This document shows positions 55,555-64,000 of a stretch of 64,000 nucleotides of DNA, piece after piece (the first letter of the stretch is position 1; each line of letters starts with the position of its first letter). The notes below the pieces were generated by a model. The model made no database searches and was not told the origin of the DNA. It worked only from the letters and a program-made list of their open reading frames with translations. The DNA is from Agrococcus jejuensis (lineage in GTDB: Bacteria; Actinomycetota; Actinomycetes; Actinomycetales; Microbacteriaceae): contig NZ_VEFR01000005.1 in the NCBI RefSeq assembly GCF_007679035.1, positions 124,001-188,000 on the forward strand. Reading direction: 5' to 3'. Both the position numbers and the translations under genes were made by a program.

Positions 55555-56187
55555 TCAGGATGCGGGCAGCTCGGCCGTGACGGCCTCGACGAGCGTCTGC
55601 AGCTCGTCGTCGCCCGCCGTGCCGGCGACGACGTACGTCGAGTCGCCCGCCTCGGTCCACGCCACCCAGGCGAGGTTGCCGGGGTCGGCGAGCTCGCGCT
55701 GGTCGGCGACGGTCCACTCGACGCCGTCGACGTCGAGCGTGCCGGTCGGCGTGGCCTCGCGCGTCGTGGCCGCGAGCCAGGTGGCGTCGGCGCCGACGCC
55801 CTGCGTCAGCGACGCGAACGACTCCTCGGCGGTGACCCAGCCGACGTACCACTGCTCGATGCCTGCGGGGCCGCTGCGCAGCTCGGCCGCGTTGGCGGCC
55901 CACGTGCCCGGCACGTCGGGATCGGCGACGGGCACGTCGAGGGATGCGGATGCGTCGGCGGCGGCGGCGCTCACGTCGATCGGCTCGGGCGCGGCGGGGC
56001 CCGGCCGCATGACGACGAGCACGATGACGATGACGATGCCGAGCGTCGCGAGCATGGCGGCGACGAGGTTCACGAGCGTCTTCGACCCGCGGTAGCGGGC
56101 GCTCGAGGCGGCCTTGCGGTCGGCGGCCTCCTGCGCGGTCTCGGGGCGACCGAGCTCGGCGACGATCGCGGGCTGCTTCCTGCTCAC
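55555..56187 (-). CDS. DUF4245 membrane protein
   Basis: A 210-residue protein with one transmembrane helix (about residues 41-62) after a charged N-terminus, and an extracytoplasmic domain with YVGWVTAEESFASLTQG and WVAWTEAGDSTYVVAGTAGDDELQTLVEAV, typical of DUF4245. Function is unknown; it is conserved beside xseB and fumC in actinobacteria. GTG 56187 overlaps the xseB stop (GTGA). Confidence 0.9.
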   Translation of the reverse strand: MSRKQPAIVAELGRPETAQEAADRKAASSARYRGSKTLVNLVAAMLATLGIVIVIVLVVMRPGPAAPEPIDVSAAAADASASLDVPVADPDVPGTWAANAAELRSGPAGIEQWYVGWVTAEESFASLTQGVGADATWLAATTREATPTGTLDVDGVEWTVADQRELADPGNLAWVAWTEAGDSTYVVAGTAGDDELQTLVEAVTAELPAS

Positions 56188-56420
56188 GATGCGTCGGCCT
56201 CCGTGCCGCGGGCGGCGTCGAGGCGAGCACGCGCACCCTGCAGCCACTGCTCGCAGCGCTCGGCGAGCGCGTTGCCCCGCTCCCACAGCGCGAGCGACTG
56301 CTCGAGGGTCGTGTCGCCGGACTCGAGGGCCTGCACGACGCGCACGAGCTCGTCGCGCGCGGCCTCGTAGCCGAGGTCGTCGGCGGGCGTCTGCCCGATG
56401 GGCGCAGCGGTCTCGCTCAC
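56184..56420 (-). CDS. xseB: Exodeoxyribonuclease VII small subunit
   Basis: A 78-residue subunit with the family pattern LGYEAARDELVRVVQALESGDTTLEQSLALWERGNALAERCEQWL. Several copies bind XseA to form the single-strand-specific exonuclease VII. xseA normally lies immediately upstream; here it is 2.6 kb away, beyond two genes on the other strand. TAGGAT on the minus strand ends 8 bases before GTG 56420, so xseB probably has its own leaderless promoter. Confidence 0.94.
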   Translation of the reverse strand: MSETAAPIGQTPADDLGYEAARDELVRVVQALESGDTTLEQSLALWERGNALAERCEQWLQGARARLDAARGTEADAS

Positions 56421-56428
56421 AGGGATCG

Positions 56429-56434
56429 ATCCTA
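56429..56434 (-). promoter_or_regulatory. -10 hexamer of a probable leaderless xseB transcript
   Basis: Read on the minus strand, TAGGAT ends 8 bases before GTG 56420. It would supply the promoter that xseB lost when it was separated from xseA. Confidence 0.45.
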
Positions 56435-56516
56435 CCGTCGCGCCCCCGACGTCGGCACGGGGCGTCGACGGTGGAAGGATCGAAGGATCCCCCTGCCGCC
56501 ACCGAGAGGAGCAGCC

Positions 56517-57686
56517 GTGTCCGCACCCGCCGACGCCACGATGGAGGAGATCCGCACCCTGGTCGCCTTCGACACGACGAGCCGCGACTCGAACCTCGAG
56601 CTCGTGGAGCACGTCGAGCGCCATCTCGAGTCGCTCGGCATCGCGTCCACGCGCATCCCGAACCCCGAGGGCACGAAGGCGAACCTGCTCGCCACGATCC
56701 CGGCGGCGGACGGCTCCACGTCGGGCGGCATCGTGCTGTCGGCGCACACCGACGTCGTGCCGGTCGACGGCCAGCAGTGGTCGAGCGAGCCCTTCGCGCC
56801 CGAGGTGCGCGACGGTCGGCTCTACGCACGCGGCAGCGCCGACATGAAGTCGTTCCTCGGCGTCGTGCTCGTGAAGGCCGCCGACATGGTCGCGCAGCCC
56901 CTCGCCGAGCCCATCCATCTGGCGCTGTCGTACGACGAGGAGATCGGCTGCGTCGGCGCGATCGACCTCGTCGACCGGCTCGCATCCCAGGGCGGGCTGC
57001 CGCGGGGCTGCGTCGTGGGCGAGCCGACGAGCATGCGCGTCGTGCGCGGCCACAAGTCGATGAACGTCTTCCGGATCGACGTGCGCGGCGTCGCCGCCCA
57101 TTCGTCGCTCACGCCGCAGGGCGAGAACGCGGTCGCGGCGGCCGCCGAGCTCGTGCGCTTCGTGCAGGGCGTCGGCGACGAGATGCGCGAGCAGGGCCCC
57201 TTCGACGACGGCTACGTCGTGCCGTACACGTCGGTCAGCGTCAACCGCATCGACGGCGGCATCGCCATCAACACGATCCCGGCCGAGTGCACGATCCACT
57301 TCGAGTTCCGCGCGCTCCCGACCGTCGACCACGCTGCGCTCGTCGAGCGGTTCCGCGCCGAGTGCGCGCGCGTGGAGGCCGACATGCGCTCGCGGTTCGC
57401 CGAGGCGTCGGTCACGCTCACCACGACCGCGGCCGCGCCGGGCGTCGACACGGCGGCGGACGCCGAGATCGTCGGCCTCGCGGCAGCGTGGGGTGCCACC
57501 CCGAGCGACGAGAAGGTCACCTACGGCACCGAGGCCGGGCTCTTCGCGAACGCCGGCATCCCCACGATCGTGTGCGGCCCCGGCGACATCGCCCAGGCGC
57601 ACGCACCCGACGAGTTCATCCACCTCGAGCAGATCGCGGCGTGCGAGGCGTTCGTCGACGCCCTCGTCGCCGACCTGCGCGCCTGA
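56517..57686 (+). CDS. M20 family metallopeptidase (ArgE/acetylornithine deacetylase-like)
   Basis: A 389-residue zinc amidohydrolase. Metal and catalytic residues are visible: His77 and Asp79 (SAHTDVVPV), Asp109 (RGSADMKSF) and the Glu141-Glu142 pair (SYDEEIG). It resembles ArgE-type deacetylases, but no arginine gene is nearby, and the neighbour is a metabolite transporter, so catabolism of an imported N-acyl compound or dipeptide is equally likely. GTG 56517 follows GAGAGGAG. It forms a pair with the MFS gene 35 bases downstream. Confidence 0.9.
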   Translation: MSAPADATMEEIRTLVAFDTTSRDSNLELVEHVERHLESLGIASTRIPNPEGTKANLLATIPAADGSTSGGIVLSAHTDVVPVDGQQWSSEPFAPEVRDGRLYARGSADMKSFLGVVLVKAADMVAQPLAEPIHLALSYDEEIGCVGAIDLVDRLASQGGLPRGCVVGEPTSMRVVRGHKSMNVFRIDVRGVAAHSSLTPQGENAVAAAAELVRFVQGVGDEMREQGPFDDGYVVPYTSVSVNRIDGGIAINTIPAECTIHFEFRALPTVDHAALVERFRAECARVEADMRSRFAEASVTLTTTAAAPGVDTAADAEIVGLAAAWGATPSDEKVTYGTEAGLFANAGIPTIVCGPGDIAQAHAPDEFIHLEQIAACEAFVDALVADLRA

Positions 57687-57721
57687 CCCCCACCGTCCTC
57701 GATCCACCACCCGGGAGCCCC

Positions 57722-59011
57722 ATGAGCACCACCGCCCCGCAGCAGCCCGCCGTCCAGGCGTCGCCCGAGCGCCTCGCCGCCGCGCGCAAGGCCGTCATCT
57801 CGTCGTCGATCGGCGCCGCCCTCGAGTGGTTCGACATCATCGTCTACGCGTCGTTCGCGGTCGTCATCACGCGCGTCTTCTTCCCCGACGCCGGCGAGTA
57901 CGGCCTGCTGTACACGTTCGCGACGTTTGCGACGACCTATCTCATCCGTCCGCTCGGCGGCTGGATCCTCGGCTCCTACGCCGACCGCAAGGGGCGCAAG
58001 AACGCCCTGACCGTGACCCTCGGGCTCATGATGGTGGGCACGCTGCTCATGGCGGTGGCGCCGACGTACGCGGCCGTCGGCATCTGGGGCGGCGTCATCA
58101 TCCTGCTGTCGCGGCTCATCCAGGGGTTCTCCGCCGGTGGCGAGTTCGGCACCGCGACGACGTTCCTCATCGAGACGGCGCCGCACCGCAAGATGTTCTA
58201 CGCGTCGTGGCAGATCGCGGCGCAGGGCGCCTCGATGCTGCTCGCGTCGGCGTTCGGCTTCGCGCTCAACACGGCCCTCACGACCGAGCAGCTCGACGCG
58301 TGGGGATGGCGCGTGCCCTTCTTCGTCGGCCTGCTCATCGGTCCCGTCGGCCTCTACATCCGCGCACGCCTCGCGGAGCCCGACGAGCTCGGCGCCGCCC
58401 AGCGCACCCGCTCGCCGATGGGCACGCTGCTGACGCAGCACCTCGGTCGCCTGCTCGCCGGATCGGCCGTCATCGGCGTCGCCACGATCTCGGTCTACAT
58501 GATCCTGTTCATGCCGACCTTCGCCGTCGCGAACCTGGGCATCGCCCCGGAGGCCGCCTACCTCGGCGGCGTCGTCGCGGGCGCGATCGCGCTGATCGGC
58601 TCGCCGCTCGTGGGTCGCCTCGCCGATCGGGTCGGACCCGCGCGGGTCATGACGTGGGCAGCGGTCGCGGCGCTCGTGCTCGCCTGGCCGATCTTCCAGG
58701 TCATCGTGACGCTCCGCAGCGTGCCGGCGCTCATCGTCTCCATCGCGATGCTCGGCCTCATCATGGCCTTCTACTTCGCGCCCCTGCCCGGCCTGCTCTC
58801 GTCGATGTTCCCCGCCGAGATCCGCGGGACGGGCCTGTCGATCACGTACAACGTGGGCGTCACGCTGCTGGGCGGCATCGCGCCGCTGGTGCTCACGTGG
58901 CTGCTGCAGGTCACCGGCAACCTCAACGCGCCGAGCTTCTACTACATGGCGATCGCGGTGCTGTCGCTCGTCGGGCTCGTCGTCGTGCGGCGCGTGTTCC
59001 AGCAGCGCTGA
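57722..59011 (+). CDS. MFS transporter, metabolite:proton symporter (MHS) family
   Basis: A 429-residue importer with 12 predicted helices. [39 protein letters not shown] and [20 protein letters not shown] are MHS-family signatures (citrate, ketoglutarate, proline/betaine or shikimate symporters). The specific substrate is unknown; the coupled M20 peptidase suggests an acylated amino acid or organic acid. It converges on xseA with 16 bases between stops. Confidence 0.93.
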   Translation: MSTTAPQQPAVQASPERLAAARKAVISSSIGAALEWFDIIVYASFAVVITRVFFPDAGEYGLLYTFATFATTYLIRPLGGWILGSYADRKGRKNALTVTLGLMMVGTLLMAVAPTYAAVGIWGGVIILLSRLIQGFSAGGEFGTATTFLIETAPHRKMFYASWQIAAQGASMLLASAFGFALNTALTTEQLDAWGWRVPFFVGLLIGPVGLYIRARLAEPDELGAAQRTRSPMGTLLTQHLGRLLAGSAVIGVATISVYMILFMPTFAVANLGIAPEAAYLGGVVAGAIALIGSPLVGRLADRVGPARVMTWAAVAALVLAWPIFQVIVTLRSVPALIVSIAMLGLIMAFYFAPLPGLLSSMFPAEIRGTGLSITYNVGVTLLGGIAPLVLTWLLQVTGNLNAPSFYYMAIAVLSLVGLVVVRRVFQQR

Positions 59012-59027
59012 CCGGAGGTGCGCCCGG

Positions 59028-60242
59028 TCACGTGGCCGGGCGCGCCGCGGTGACCTCGGCGTCGACCGCGCCCGACGCGAGCGTCACGAGCACGGCGTCG
59101 CCGGGCGTCGCATCCGCGGCGTCGCGCAGCACGCCGCCCGTCGCGGTCTGCACGACGGCGTAGCCGCGGTCGAGCGTCGCCTGCGGGCTCAGGGCGCGCA
59201 GGCGATCGGCGAGGCGGTGGATGCCGTGCTCGGCGCGCTCGACCGAGCGGCCGGCGAGGTCGTCGGCGCGCACGGCGAGCTGCCGCACCTCCGACAGGTG
59301 GGCGTCGAGCAGGGACTCGGGACGCGCGAGCGACGGCCGCGAGCGGACGGCCGCGAGCCGTTCGACCTCGTGGGCGACGCGCTGCGTGACGCGCGAGCGG
59401 ATGCGGGCCCGCGCCTGCGAGACCATGTCGAGCTGCTCGGCGACGTCGGGCACGACGCGCTTCGCCGCATCCGTGGGCGTGGATGCGCGCAGGTCGGCGA
59501 CGAGGTCGAGCAGCGGTCGGTCGGCCTCGTGGCCGATGGCCGAGACGATCGGCGTCGTCGCGGCGGCCGCGGCGCGCAGCACGCGCTCGTCGCTGAACGC
59601 CAGCAGCGCCTGGAAGTCGCCGCCGCCACGTGCGATCACGATGACGTCGACGTCGGGGTTCGCGTCGAGCTGCTCGATGGCGCGCACGACCTCGCGCGGC
59701 GCGGCGTCGCCCTGCACGGCCGCGTAGGCGATCTCGAATCGCACGCCGGGCCAGCGCAGCCGCGCGTTGCGCAGCACGTCCTGCTCCGCATCCGAGTCCT
59801 TGCCCGTCACGAGGCCGACGCCGTGGGGGAGGAAGGGGAGGGCGCGCTTGCGAGCGGGGTCGAAGAGTCCCTCGCCCGCGAGACGCTGCCGCAGCTCCTC
59901 GATGCGTGCGAGCAGCTCGCCGAGGCCGACGTGCCGCATGGCGCGCACCTGCATCGACAGCGTGCCGCCCTTCGCCCAGTACTCGGGCTGCACGAGCGCG
60001 ACGACGCGGTCGCCCTGGCTGAACGGCTCGCGCAGCGTCGACGTGAACGCCTTCGCGTCGATCGTGAAGTCGCCGTCGACGTCCTTGACCTTGCCGAACA
60101 CCATGCCGCGACGCACGTTCCACTGGGTGAGCTCGCCCTCGACCCACACGGATCCGAGGCGTGCGACGTACGACTGCAGCTCGGTCGCGAGGCGCGCGAC
60201 GGTCCACGGCTCCTCGGGCGTGCCCGAGACGCGGTCGCCCAT
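59028..60242 (-). CDS. xseA: Exodeoxyribonuclease VII large subunit
   Basis: A 404-residue catalytic subunit with an N-terminal OB-fold ([30 protein letters not shown]) and the nuclease core ([39 protein letters not shown]-type [14 protein letters not shown]). The C-terminal coiled coil and [14 protein letters not shown] end are present. ATG 60242 follows GGAGG. The product needs XseB, whose gene is displaced by 2.6 kb. It is divergent from ispH across 27 bases. Confidence 0.96.
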   Translation of the reverse strand: MGDRVSGTPEEPWTVARLATELQSYVARLGSVWVEGELTQWNVRRGMVFGKVKDVDGDFTIDAKAFTSTLREPFSQGDRVVALVQPEYWAKGGTLSMQVRAMRHVGLGELLARIEELRQRLAGEGLFDPARKRALPFLPHGVGLVTGKDSDAEQDVLRNARLRWPGVRFEIAYAAVQGDAAPREVVRAIEQLDANPDVDVIVIARGGGDFQALLAFSDERVLRAAAAATTPIVSAIGHEADRPLLDLVADLRASTPTDAAKRVVPDVAEQLDMVSQARARIRSRVTQRVAHEVERLAAVRSRPSLARPESLLDAHLSEVRQLAVRADDLAGRSVERAEHGIHRLADRLRALSPQATLDRGYAVVQTATGGVLRDAADATPGDAVLVTLASGAVDAEVTAARPAT

Positions 60243-60256
60243 GCGGCCTCCGAACG

Positions 60257-60262
60257 TAGGAT
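60257..60262 (+). promoter_or_regulatory. -10 hexamer of a probable leaderless ispH transcript
   Basis: TAGGAT ends 7 bases before GTG 60270 and 15 bases from the divergent xseA start. Confidence 0.5.
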
Positions 60263-60269
60263 TCGATGC

Positions 60270-61295
60270 GTGACGATCTCGAACGGCCGGGTTCCCCTGG
60301 ATCCGCCGCGCGCGCCGATCGTCCGCCACAGGCTAGTCGACCCCGGCGACGTCGGGCCGCGACGCGTGCTGCTCGCGAGCCCGCGCGGCTACTGCGCCGG
60401 CGTCGACCGCGCGGTCATCACGGTGGAGCAGGCGCTCGCGCAGCATGGGGCGCCGGTCTACGTGCGCAAGCAGATCGTGCACAACCGCCACGTGGTGGCC
60501 GAGCTCGAGCGCGCGGGCGCCGTCTTCGTCGACGAGGTGGATGCCGTGCCCGAGGGTGCGCTCGTCGTGTTCAGCGCGCACGGCGTGAGTCCCGCGGTCG
60601 TCGCCGAGGCAGCCGATCGCGGCCTGCAGGCCATCGATGCGACGTGCCCGCTGGTGACCAAGGTGCACCGGGAGGCGCAGCGCTTCGCGCGCGACGAGGC
60701 CCACATGCTGCTCGTCGGCCATGCGGGTCACGAGGAGGTCGAGGGCACGATGGGCGAGGCGCCCGGGCGCATGACGCTCGTGCAGTCGCCCGCCGACGCC
60801 GACGCGGTCGACGTGCCCGAGCACACGAGGCTCGTGTGGCTGAGCCAGACGACGCTGTCGGTCGACGAGACGATGGAGACGGTGCGGCGCCTGCGCGTGC
60901 GGTTCCCGCATCTCGAGGATCCGCCCAGCGACGACATCTGCTACGCGACGCAGAACCGCCAGGTGGCGATGAAGAAGATCGCGGCCGACTGCGACCTCGT
61001 GATCGTCGTCGGCAGCGCGAACTCGTCGAACACCGTGCGGCTCGTCGACGTCGCCCTCGAGGCCGGCGCGCGGGCGGCGTACCGCGTGGATGCCTCCGTC
61101 GAGATTGAGCAGGCCTGGCTCGAGGGCGTGCGCACCATCGGCGTCTCGAGCGGGGCGAGCGTGCCCGAGGTGCTGGTCGACGAGGTGCTCGCCGAGCTCA
61201 CCGACGCCGGATGGCGCGGCGTCGACGAGGTGCGCACCGCCGAGGAGGACCTCGTGTTCTCGCTGCCCAAGGAGCTGCGTCCCTCGCGACGCTGA
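60270..61295 (+). CDS. ispH: 4-hydroxy-3-methylbut-2-enyl diphosphate reductase
   Basis: A 341-residue iron-sulfur enzyme, the last step of the non-mevalonate pathway, giving IPP and DMAPP. The three cluster cysteines are Cys42 (GYCAGVDRA), Cys126 ([11 protein letters not shown]) and Cys224 ([10 protein letters not shown]); the catalytic Glu lies in [11 protein letters not shown]. The N-terminal ~30 residues are a variable extension. GTG 60270 lies 7 bases after TAGGAT; an ATG at 60266 is out of frame. Confidence 0.96.
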   Translation: MTISNGRVPLDPPRAPIVRHRLVDPGDVGPRRVLLASPRGYCAGVDRAVITVEQALAQHGAPVYVRKQIVHNRHVVAELERAGAVFVDEVDAVPEGALVVFSAHGVSPAVVAEAADRGLQAIDATCPLVTKVHREAQRFARDEAHMLLVGHAGHEEVEGTMGEAPGRMTLVQSPADADAVDVPEHTRLVWLSQTTLSVDETMETVRRLRVRFPHLEDPPSDDICYATQNRQVAMKKIAADCDLVIVVGSANSSNTVRLVDVALEAGARAAYRVDASVEIEQAWLEGVRTIGVSSGASVPEVLVDEVLAELTDAGWRGVDEVRTAEEDLVFSLPKELRPSRR

Positions 61296-61412
61296 CGGCG
61301 GCGGACCCTACCCGTCGCCGCGCGCTCGCGCACGCGGCTGCGCGGTCGCGGTCGTCGGGTGCAGGGTGGGATGGACGTCGTCGATCGGCGACGCACGAGC
61401 CTTGGAGGGGAC

Positions 61413-61748
61413 ATGAGCGACGAGACCGTGCAGGACGCAGGCGTCGAGAGCACCGAGGAGTGGAGCGACGAGGTCGCGACGGGGGAGGACTTCGACGAGA
61501 CGGTCGGCGACGCCGTCGAGGCGCCCGAGCCCGCCGGCGTCGACGACACCGACTCGATCACGGTGCAGGACGTGCCCGAGGGCTACGAGGACCGCGACGA
61601 GGACGTCGCCGAGGACGACCCCGCCGACGTGCCCGACGAGCACGGCGGTGCGCAGTGGGCGATCGACACCGACGGCAACGGCGTCGACGACACCGTGCTG
61701 CCGGAGGGCACCGACTCGATCGTCGACGAGAACGCCGACTGGGAGTAG
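61413..61748 (+). CDS. Small highly acidic protein
   Basis: A 111-residue protein, roughly a third Asp/Glu with few basic residues, no cysteine and no hydrophobic segment, so probably disordered. The C-terminal part has a DTDGNGVDDTV motif, like a calcium-binding DxDxNGxxD loop, but it occurs once. I recognise no family. A strong ribosome site (TTGGAGGGG) precedes ATG 61413, supporting real expression. Confidence 0.7.
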   Translation: MSDETVQDAGVESTEEWSDEVATGEDFDETVGDAVEAPEPAGVDDTDSITVQDVPEGYEDRDEDVAEDDPADVPDEHGGAQWAIDTDGNGVDDTVLPEGTDSIVDENADWE

Positions 61749-61836
61749 CGCGGTCACCGCTCGCATCCAGGTCCTGCGGCTACAGTCGGGGGACGGCGCG
61801 GGTGCCGCCCCCGCCGGGTCCGACGAGGAGGCAGCC

Positions 61837-62013
61837 ATGACGATCCGCGACCGACTCCGACGCTTCTGGCAGTCCCTCACGGGCTCCGGCGTGCAGACCT
61901 ATGGCGACGACCCGCTGCCCGGCCAGGCCGACGAGGCGAACCCCGGGCTGCAGGCCAACAGCGAGATCCAGAACCGCAACCGGCACGGCTACGGCACCGG
62001 CACGGGATTCTGA
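61837..62013 (+). CDS. Small hypothetical protein (58 residues)
   Basis: A 58-residue protein with a basic amphipathic N-terminus (MTIRDRLRRFWQSLTG) and a Gly/Asn/Gln-rich tail ending GYGTGTGF. I recognise no family. A textbook ribosome site (GAGGAGG) precedes the ATG, and TACAGT at 61781-61786 is a -10 candidate with a ~43-base leader, so the gene is likely real despite its size. Confidence 0.65.
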   Translation: MTIRDRLRRFWQSLTGSGVQTYGDDPLPGQADEANPGLQANSEIQNRNRHGYGTGTGF

Positions 62014-62070
62014 GGCGAGGGCTGCGCGAGTCCGAGCGCGCATCCAGCATCGCGGGTGGAGGATGACGCC

Positions 62071-62592
62071 ATGCGTCGACAGCCCATCCTCCTCCGCCTC
62101 GCCATCGCGAGCCTCGTCATCGGGGCGTTCGCCCTCGTGCGGAATCTCATCTCGACCTTCTCGACCCTGCAGGACTACCCGAACGCGCAGTTCCTGCAGG
62201 TCTTCCTGTCGACGCAGTCGGCGACGGGCGGCACGGACATCGTGTTCGTCTTCTTCGTGTGGGGTCCGCTCGTCTTCGGCGGCATCGGCGTCGCACTCCT
62301 CGTCGCGCACCTCGTGACGCGCGCAGCGGGTGCCGCCGTGGTCGGTGGCGCGGCGGTCGCGAGCGCGCAGGCGTGGGCGCAGTCGCAGCAGCAGCAGGGC
62401 TGGCAGCCCCAGCAGCAGCAGCAGCAGGGCTGGCAGTCCCAGCAGCCGGCGCCGGGGCAGCAGCAGCAGCCGGCGCCGCAGCAGCAGGGGTGGCAGCCCG
62501 AGCAGCAGCAGCAGCCGCAGCCGAACCCGGTCCAGCCGCTCGGTGGCACGCAGCCGCCGCCGCCGAACGCGGCGGACCGCATCCAGCCCTAG
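62071..62592 (+). CDS. Membrane protein with Gln/Pro/Trp-rich repeat tail
   Basis: A 173-residue protein with two to three hydrophobic segments (about residues 8-28, 55-78 and 83-97) and a cytoplasmic or external tail from ~105 dominated by Gln, Pro and Trp, with QQGWQP/QQGWQS units repeated. Such tails are low-complexity and resemble the Q/P-rich ends of some DUF-type membrane proteins; I recognise no family. ATG 62071 follows GGAGG at 8 bases; GTG 62056 is unlikely as it overlaps that site. Confidence 0.75.
   Translation: MRRQPILLRLAIASLVIGAFALVRNLISTFSTLQDYPNAQFLQVFLSTQSATGGTDIVFVFFVWGPLVFGGIGVALLVAHLVTRAAGAAVVGGAAVASAQAWAQSQQQQGWQPQQQQQQGWQSQQPAPGQQQQPAPQQQGWQPEQQQQPQPNPVQPLGGTQPPPPNAADRIQP
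62383..62520 (+). repeat. CAG-rich tandem repeat within the Gln/Trp-rich tail
   Basis: Runs of CAG codons punctuated by GGCTGGCAG or GGGTGGCAG encode (Q)3-5-G-W-Q-(P/S) about three times. Such near-identical runs can change length by slippage. Confidence 0.7.
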
Positions 62593-62603
62593 GCGCAGAC
62601 GCG

Positions 62604-62644
62604 ACGACGACGGCCCCCGGCACGATGCCGGGGGCCGTCGTCGT
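62604..62644. terminator. Bidirectional hairpin terminator
   Basis: A perfect 19-bp stem (ACGACGACGGCCCCCGGCA and complement) with a CGA loop, between two convergent genes ending at 62592 and 62655. Confidence 0.88.
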
Positions 62645-62654
62645 GCGGGTCGCG

Positions 62655-63647
62655 TCAGGCGTGGACCGTCGCGAGCGTGGGCGCCGACCGTGCCCGCCCG
62701 CGCACGAGCACCACGGTCGTCGCGCCGAGCGTCGCGACGACGAGCGCGACGCCGGCGGCGAGGAACGGGCCCGCGGGCGCCACGACCGGCTGTCCGGCGA
62801 GCGCCTGCAGCGTGAGCAGCGCCAGCAGCGCCACCATCGCGAGGGCCGCCACGGCAACGAGCTCGAGTCGCACGCGCGGGTCGCCGAGCACGCGGATGCG
62901 TCGGCCGGCGAGCTCGAGACCCAGGAGTCCCAGCGGCAGCAGCTGCAGGGCGTGCATGCCGACGAAGTGCGGCACGCGCAGGTCGCCGCCCTCGGTGCTC
63001 CAGCCGAGGAACGGCAGCCCGGCACCGCCGTCTGCGACGCCCACGGCGTGCGCGCCCGCGATGCCCTGGAAGTCGGCGAGCTGCGCCTGCGTCGGCCCGG
63101 TCATGAGGAAGGCGATCGCCATGCCCACGAGGCCGATGCCGATGCCGGCGCGCACCGCGAGCGTGCGCGCGCGGTCGGGCATGGGATTGACGGCGAGCGC
63201 GATCGCCACGAGCAGGCCGGCGATCCACAGCGTGGCGATCGAGGCGCCCATGATGCCCCAGAGCGCACCGTTGAGCGGCGTCGTGACGTTGAAGTGGCTC
63301 GTGGTGCCGACCGCCGCGGCGCCCGTGATGACGACGATCTCGGCGAGGATCGCGACGGCCGTCACGGTGCCCGCGATGTCGGCGGCGCGGCGCCAGCGGC
63401 GCAGCTGCCCGAGCATCCACGCCATCGTGATGGCGTAGAGCGCGAGCGAGATGGCGAACTTCAGCGGCTTGAGCCAGGCGATCTGACCGAGGATCTCGCG
63501 CTGGTCGACGAGCGCGAGCACGCCGGTGACGAGGGCGAGGACGCCCATCGCGGCGGCGACGACGACGAGCGGACGGTGCCATCGGTCGACGGCGGGCAGG
63601 TCGAGCGCGGCCGCGACGGCGGTCGTGGTGGCGGGCATCGTGGTCAT
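62655..63647 (-). CDS. Polytopic membrane protein, unknown function
   Basis: A 330-residue protein with about eight hydrophobic segments and few loops longer than 20 residues. Charged or polar motifs include WLKPLKFAISLALYAITMAW and DLRVPHFVGMHALQLLPL; His in the latter recurs in related actinobacterial proteins I cannot name. It could bind a cofactor or metal in the membrane, but that is a guess. ATG 63647 follows GAGGAGC. The upstream partial gene on the same strand is 44 bases away, so they may form an operon. Confidence 0.8.
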   Translation of the reverse strand: MTTMPATTTAVAAALDLPAVDRWHRPLVVVAAAMGVLALVTGVLALVDQREILGQIAWLKPLKFAISLALYAITMAWMLGQLRRWRRAADIAGTVTAVAILAEIVVITGAAAVGTTSHFNVTTPLNGALWGIMGASIATLWIAGLLVAIALAVNPMPDRARTLAVRAGIGIGLVGMAIAFLMTGPTQAQLADFQGIAGAHAVGVADGGAGLPFLGWSTEGGDLRVPHFVGMHALQLLPLGLLGLELAGRRIRVLGDPRVRLELVAVAALAMVALLALLTLQALAGQPVVAPAGPFLAAGVALVVATLGATTVVLVRGRARSAPTLATVHA

Positions 63648-63691
63648 GGCTGCTCCTCGTGCGTCCTCGCGCGACCGGCGGCTGCCGTCGC

Positions 63692-64000
63692 TCATCGCTC
63701 GTCGTCGGTGCCGGGACCGGCGGTGCGCGCGACGTGCTCCTGCGCCATGCGACGCAGGCCCGCGAGCATCGCGTCGCCGAGCGCGGTGCCGACGGCGACG
63801 GTCTCGGCCATGCGGTCGCGATCGCCGCGGTCGTCTGCGACCGCCCGCAGGTCGCCGCGGGCGATGTCGAGCACGGGGTCCGCGTAGCGCTCGAGCATGC
63901 CGCCGAGGTCGTCGCGATCGATGTCGGCGAAGCGGTCGAGCACCTCGGCGCACTGCCGGACGCCCGGGTTGTCGTCGCTGACCGTCCAGCCGCGGTCGGC
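63692..64000 (-). CDS. Partial hypothetical protein (N-terminus beyond window)
   Basis: The frame is open to the window edge: 102 residues of the C-terminal part are visible, from ADRGWTVSDDNPGVRQC to the end GPGTDDER. It is helix-rich and acidic with repeated Arg/Asp. I recognise no family. A GTG at 63943 could start a short 83-residue form, but the upstream codons have the same bias, so a longer gene is more likely. It lies upstream of the membrane-protein gene. Confidence 0.55.
   Translation of the reverse strand, partial: ADRGWTVSDDNPGVRQCAEVLDRFADIDRDDLGGMLERYADPVLDIARGDLRAVADDRGDRDRMAETVAVGTALGDAMLAGLRRMAQEHVARTAGPGTDDER

Noticed and set aside
62071..62592. CAG-repeat tail as a non-coding microsatellite
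   Set aside because: The repeats stay in frame within a protein that has membrane segments and a good ribosome site.

Overview
The window reads as chromosome of a very high-GC actinobacterium of the Microbacteriaceae type. Codon third positions are almost all G or C, GTG starts and 4-base ATGA/GTGA gene overlaps are common, and several -10 boxes of the form TANNNT sit 6-8 bases before a start codon. Two conserved actinobacterial neighbourhoods are present: rsmI-metG-tatD-rsmA-ispE-ABC-F and mtrA-mtrB-lpqB-comF-hpf-secA. The genus cannot be fixed from the sequence alone. I see no rRNA, tRNA, CRISPR array, transposase or prophage gene.

Layout. 1-5.5 kb: an SF2 helicase, a lipoprotein, a double DUF1540 protein, a membrane protein, a Tat-lipoprotein hydrolase and an aldo/keto reductase. 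5.5-8.4 kb: a TetR-controlled divergent cluster (flavodoxin-fold reductase plus hydrolase on one side, TetR plus a phosphotransferase on the other) around a palindromic operator. 8.4-20.3 kb: protein mannosyltransferase, rRNA methylation (rsmI, rsmA), metG, tatD, ispE and an ABC-F ATPase, ending in a 5'-truncated heme oxygenase. 20.4-22.8 kb: a small exported protein and an ArsR-type regulator divergent from an MFS exporter. 22.8-31.7 kb: MtrAB-LpqB signalling, ComF, ribosome hibernation factor, SecA and an FBP-type zinc protein. 31.7-37.7 kb: a secreted serine protease, hemolysin III, uppS, a repeat-rich gap, PhoH2, a membrane protein and an A24 peptidase. 37.8-40.5 kb: the MetQNI transporter. 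40.6-48.6 kb: two cell-wall-anchored (LPQTG) phosphatase-type enzymes flanking a GntR regulator and a CstA-YbdD pyruvate/peptide uptake pair. 48.8-51.4 kb: a flavin monooxygenase translationally coupled to an O-acetylhomoserine sulfhydrylase-like enzyme. 51.4-61.3 kb: TPR protein, prolyl oligopeptidase, fumarase, DUF4245, and xseB/xseA separated by an oppositely oriented peptidase-transporter pair, then ispH. 61.4-64 kb: small acidic, glutamine-rich and membrane proteins and a partial gene at the edge.

Most of the window is ordinary core genome. The points most worth a second look are the decayed heme oxygenase, the monooxygenase-sulfhydrylase couple, the split xse operon, the operator that overlaps the tetR start codon, the set of apparently leaderless genes, a cluster of three related palindromic units in the only long gap (34.5-35.1 kb), and several long perfect hairpins.
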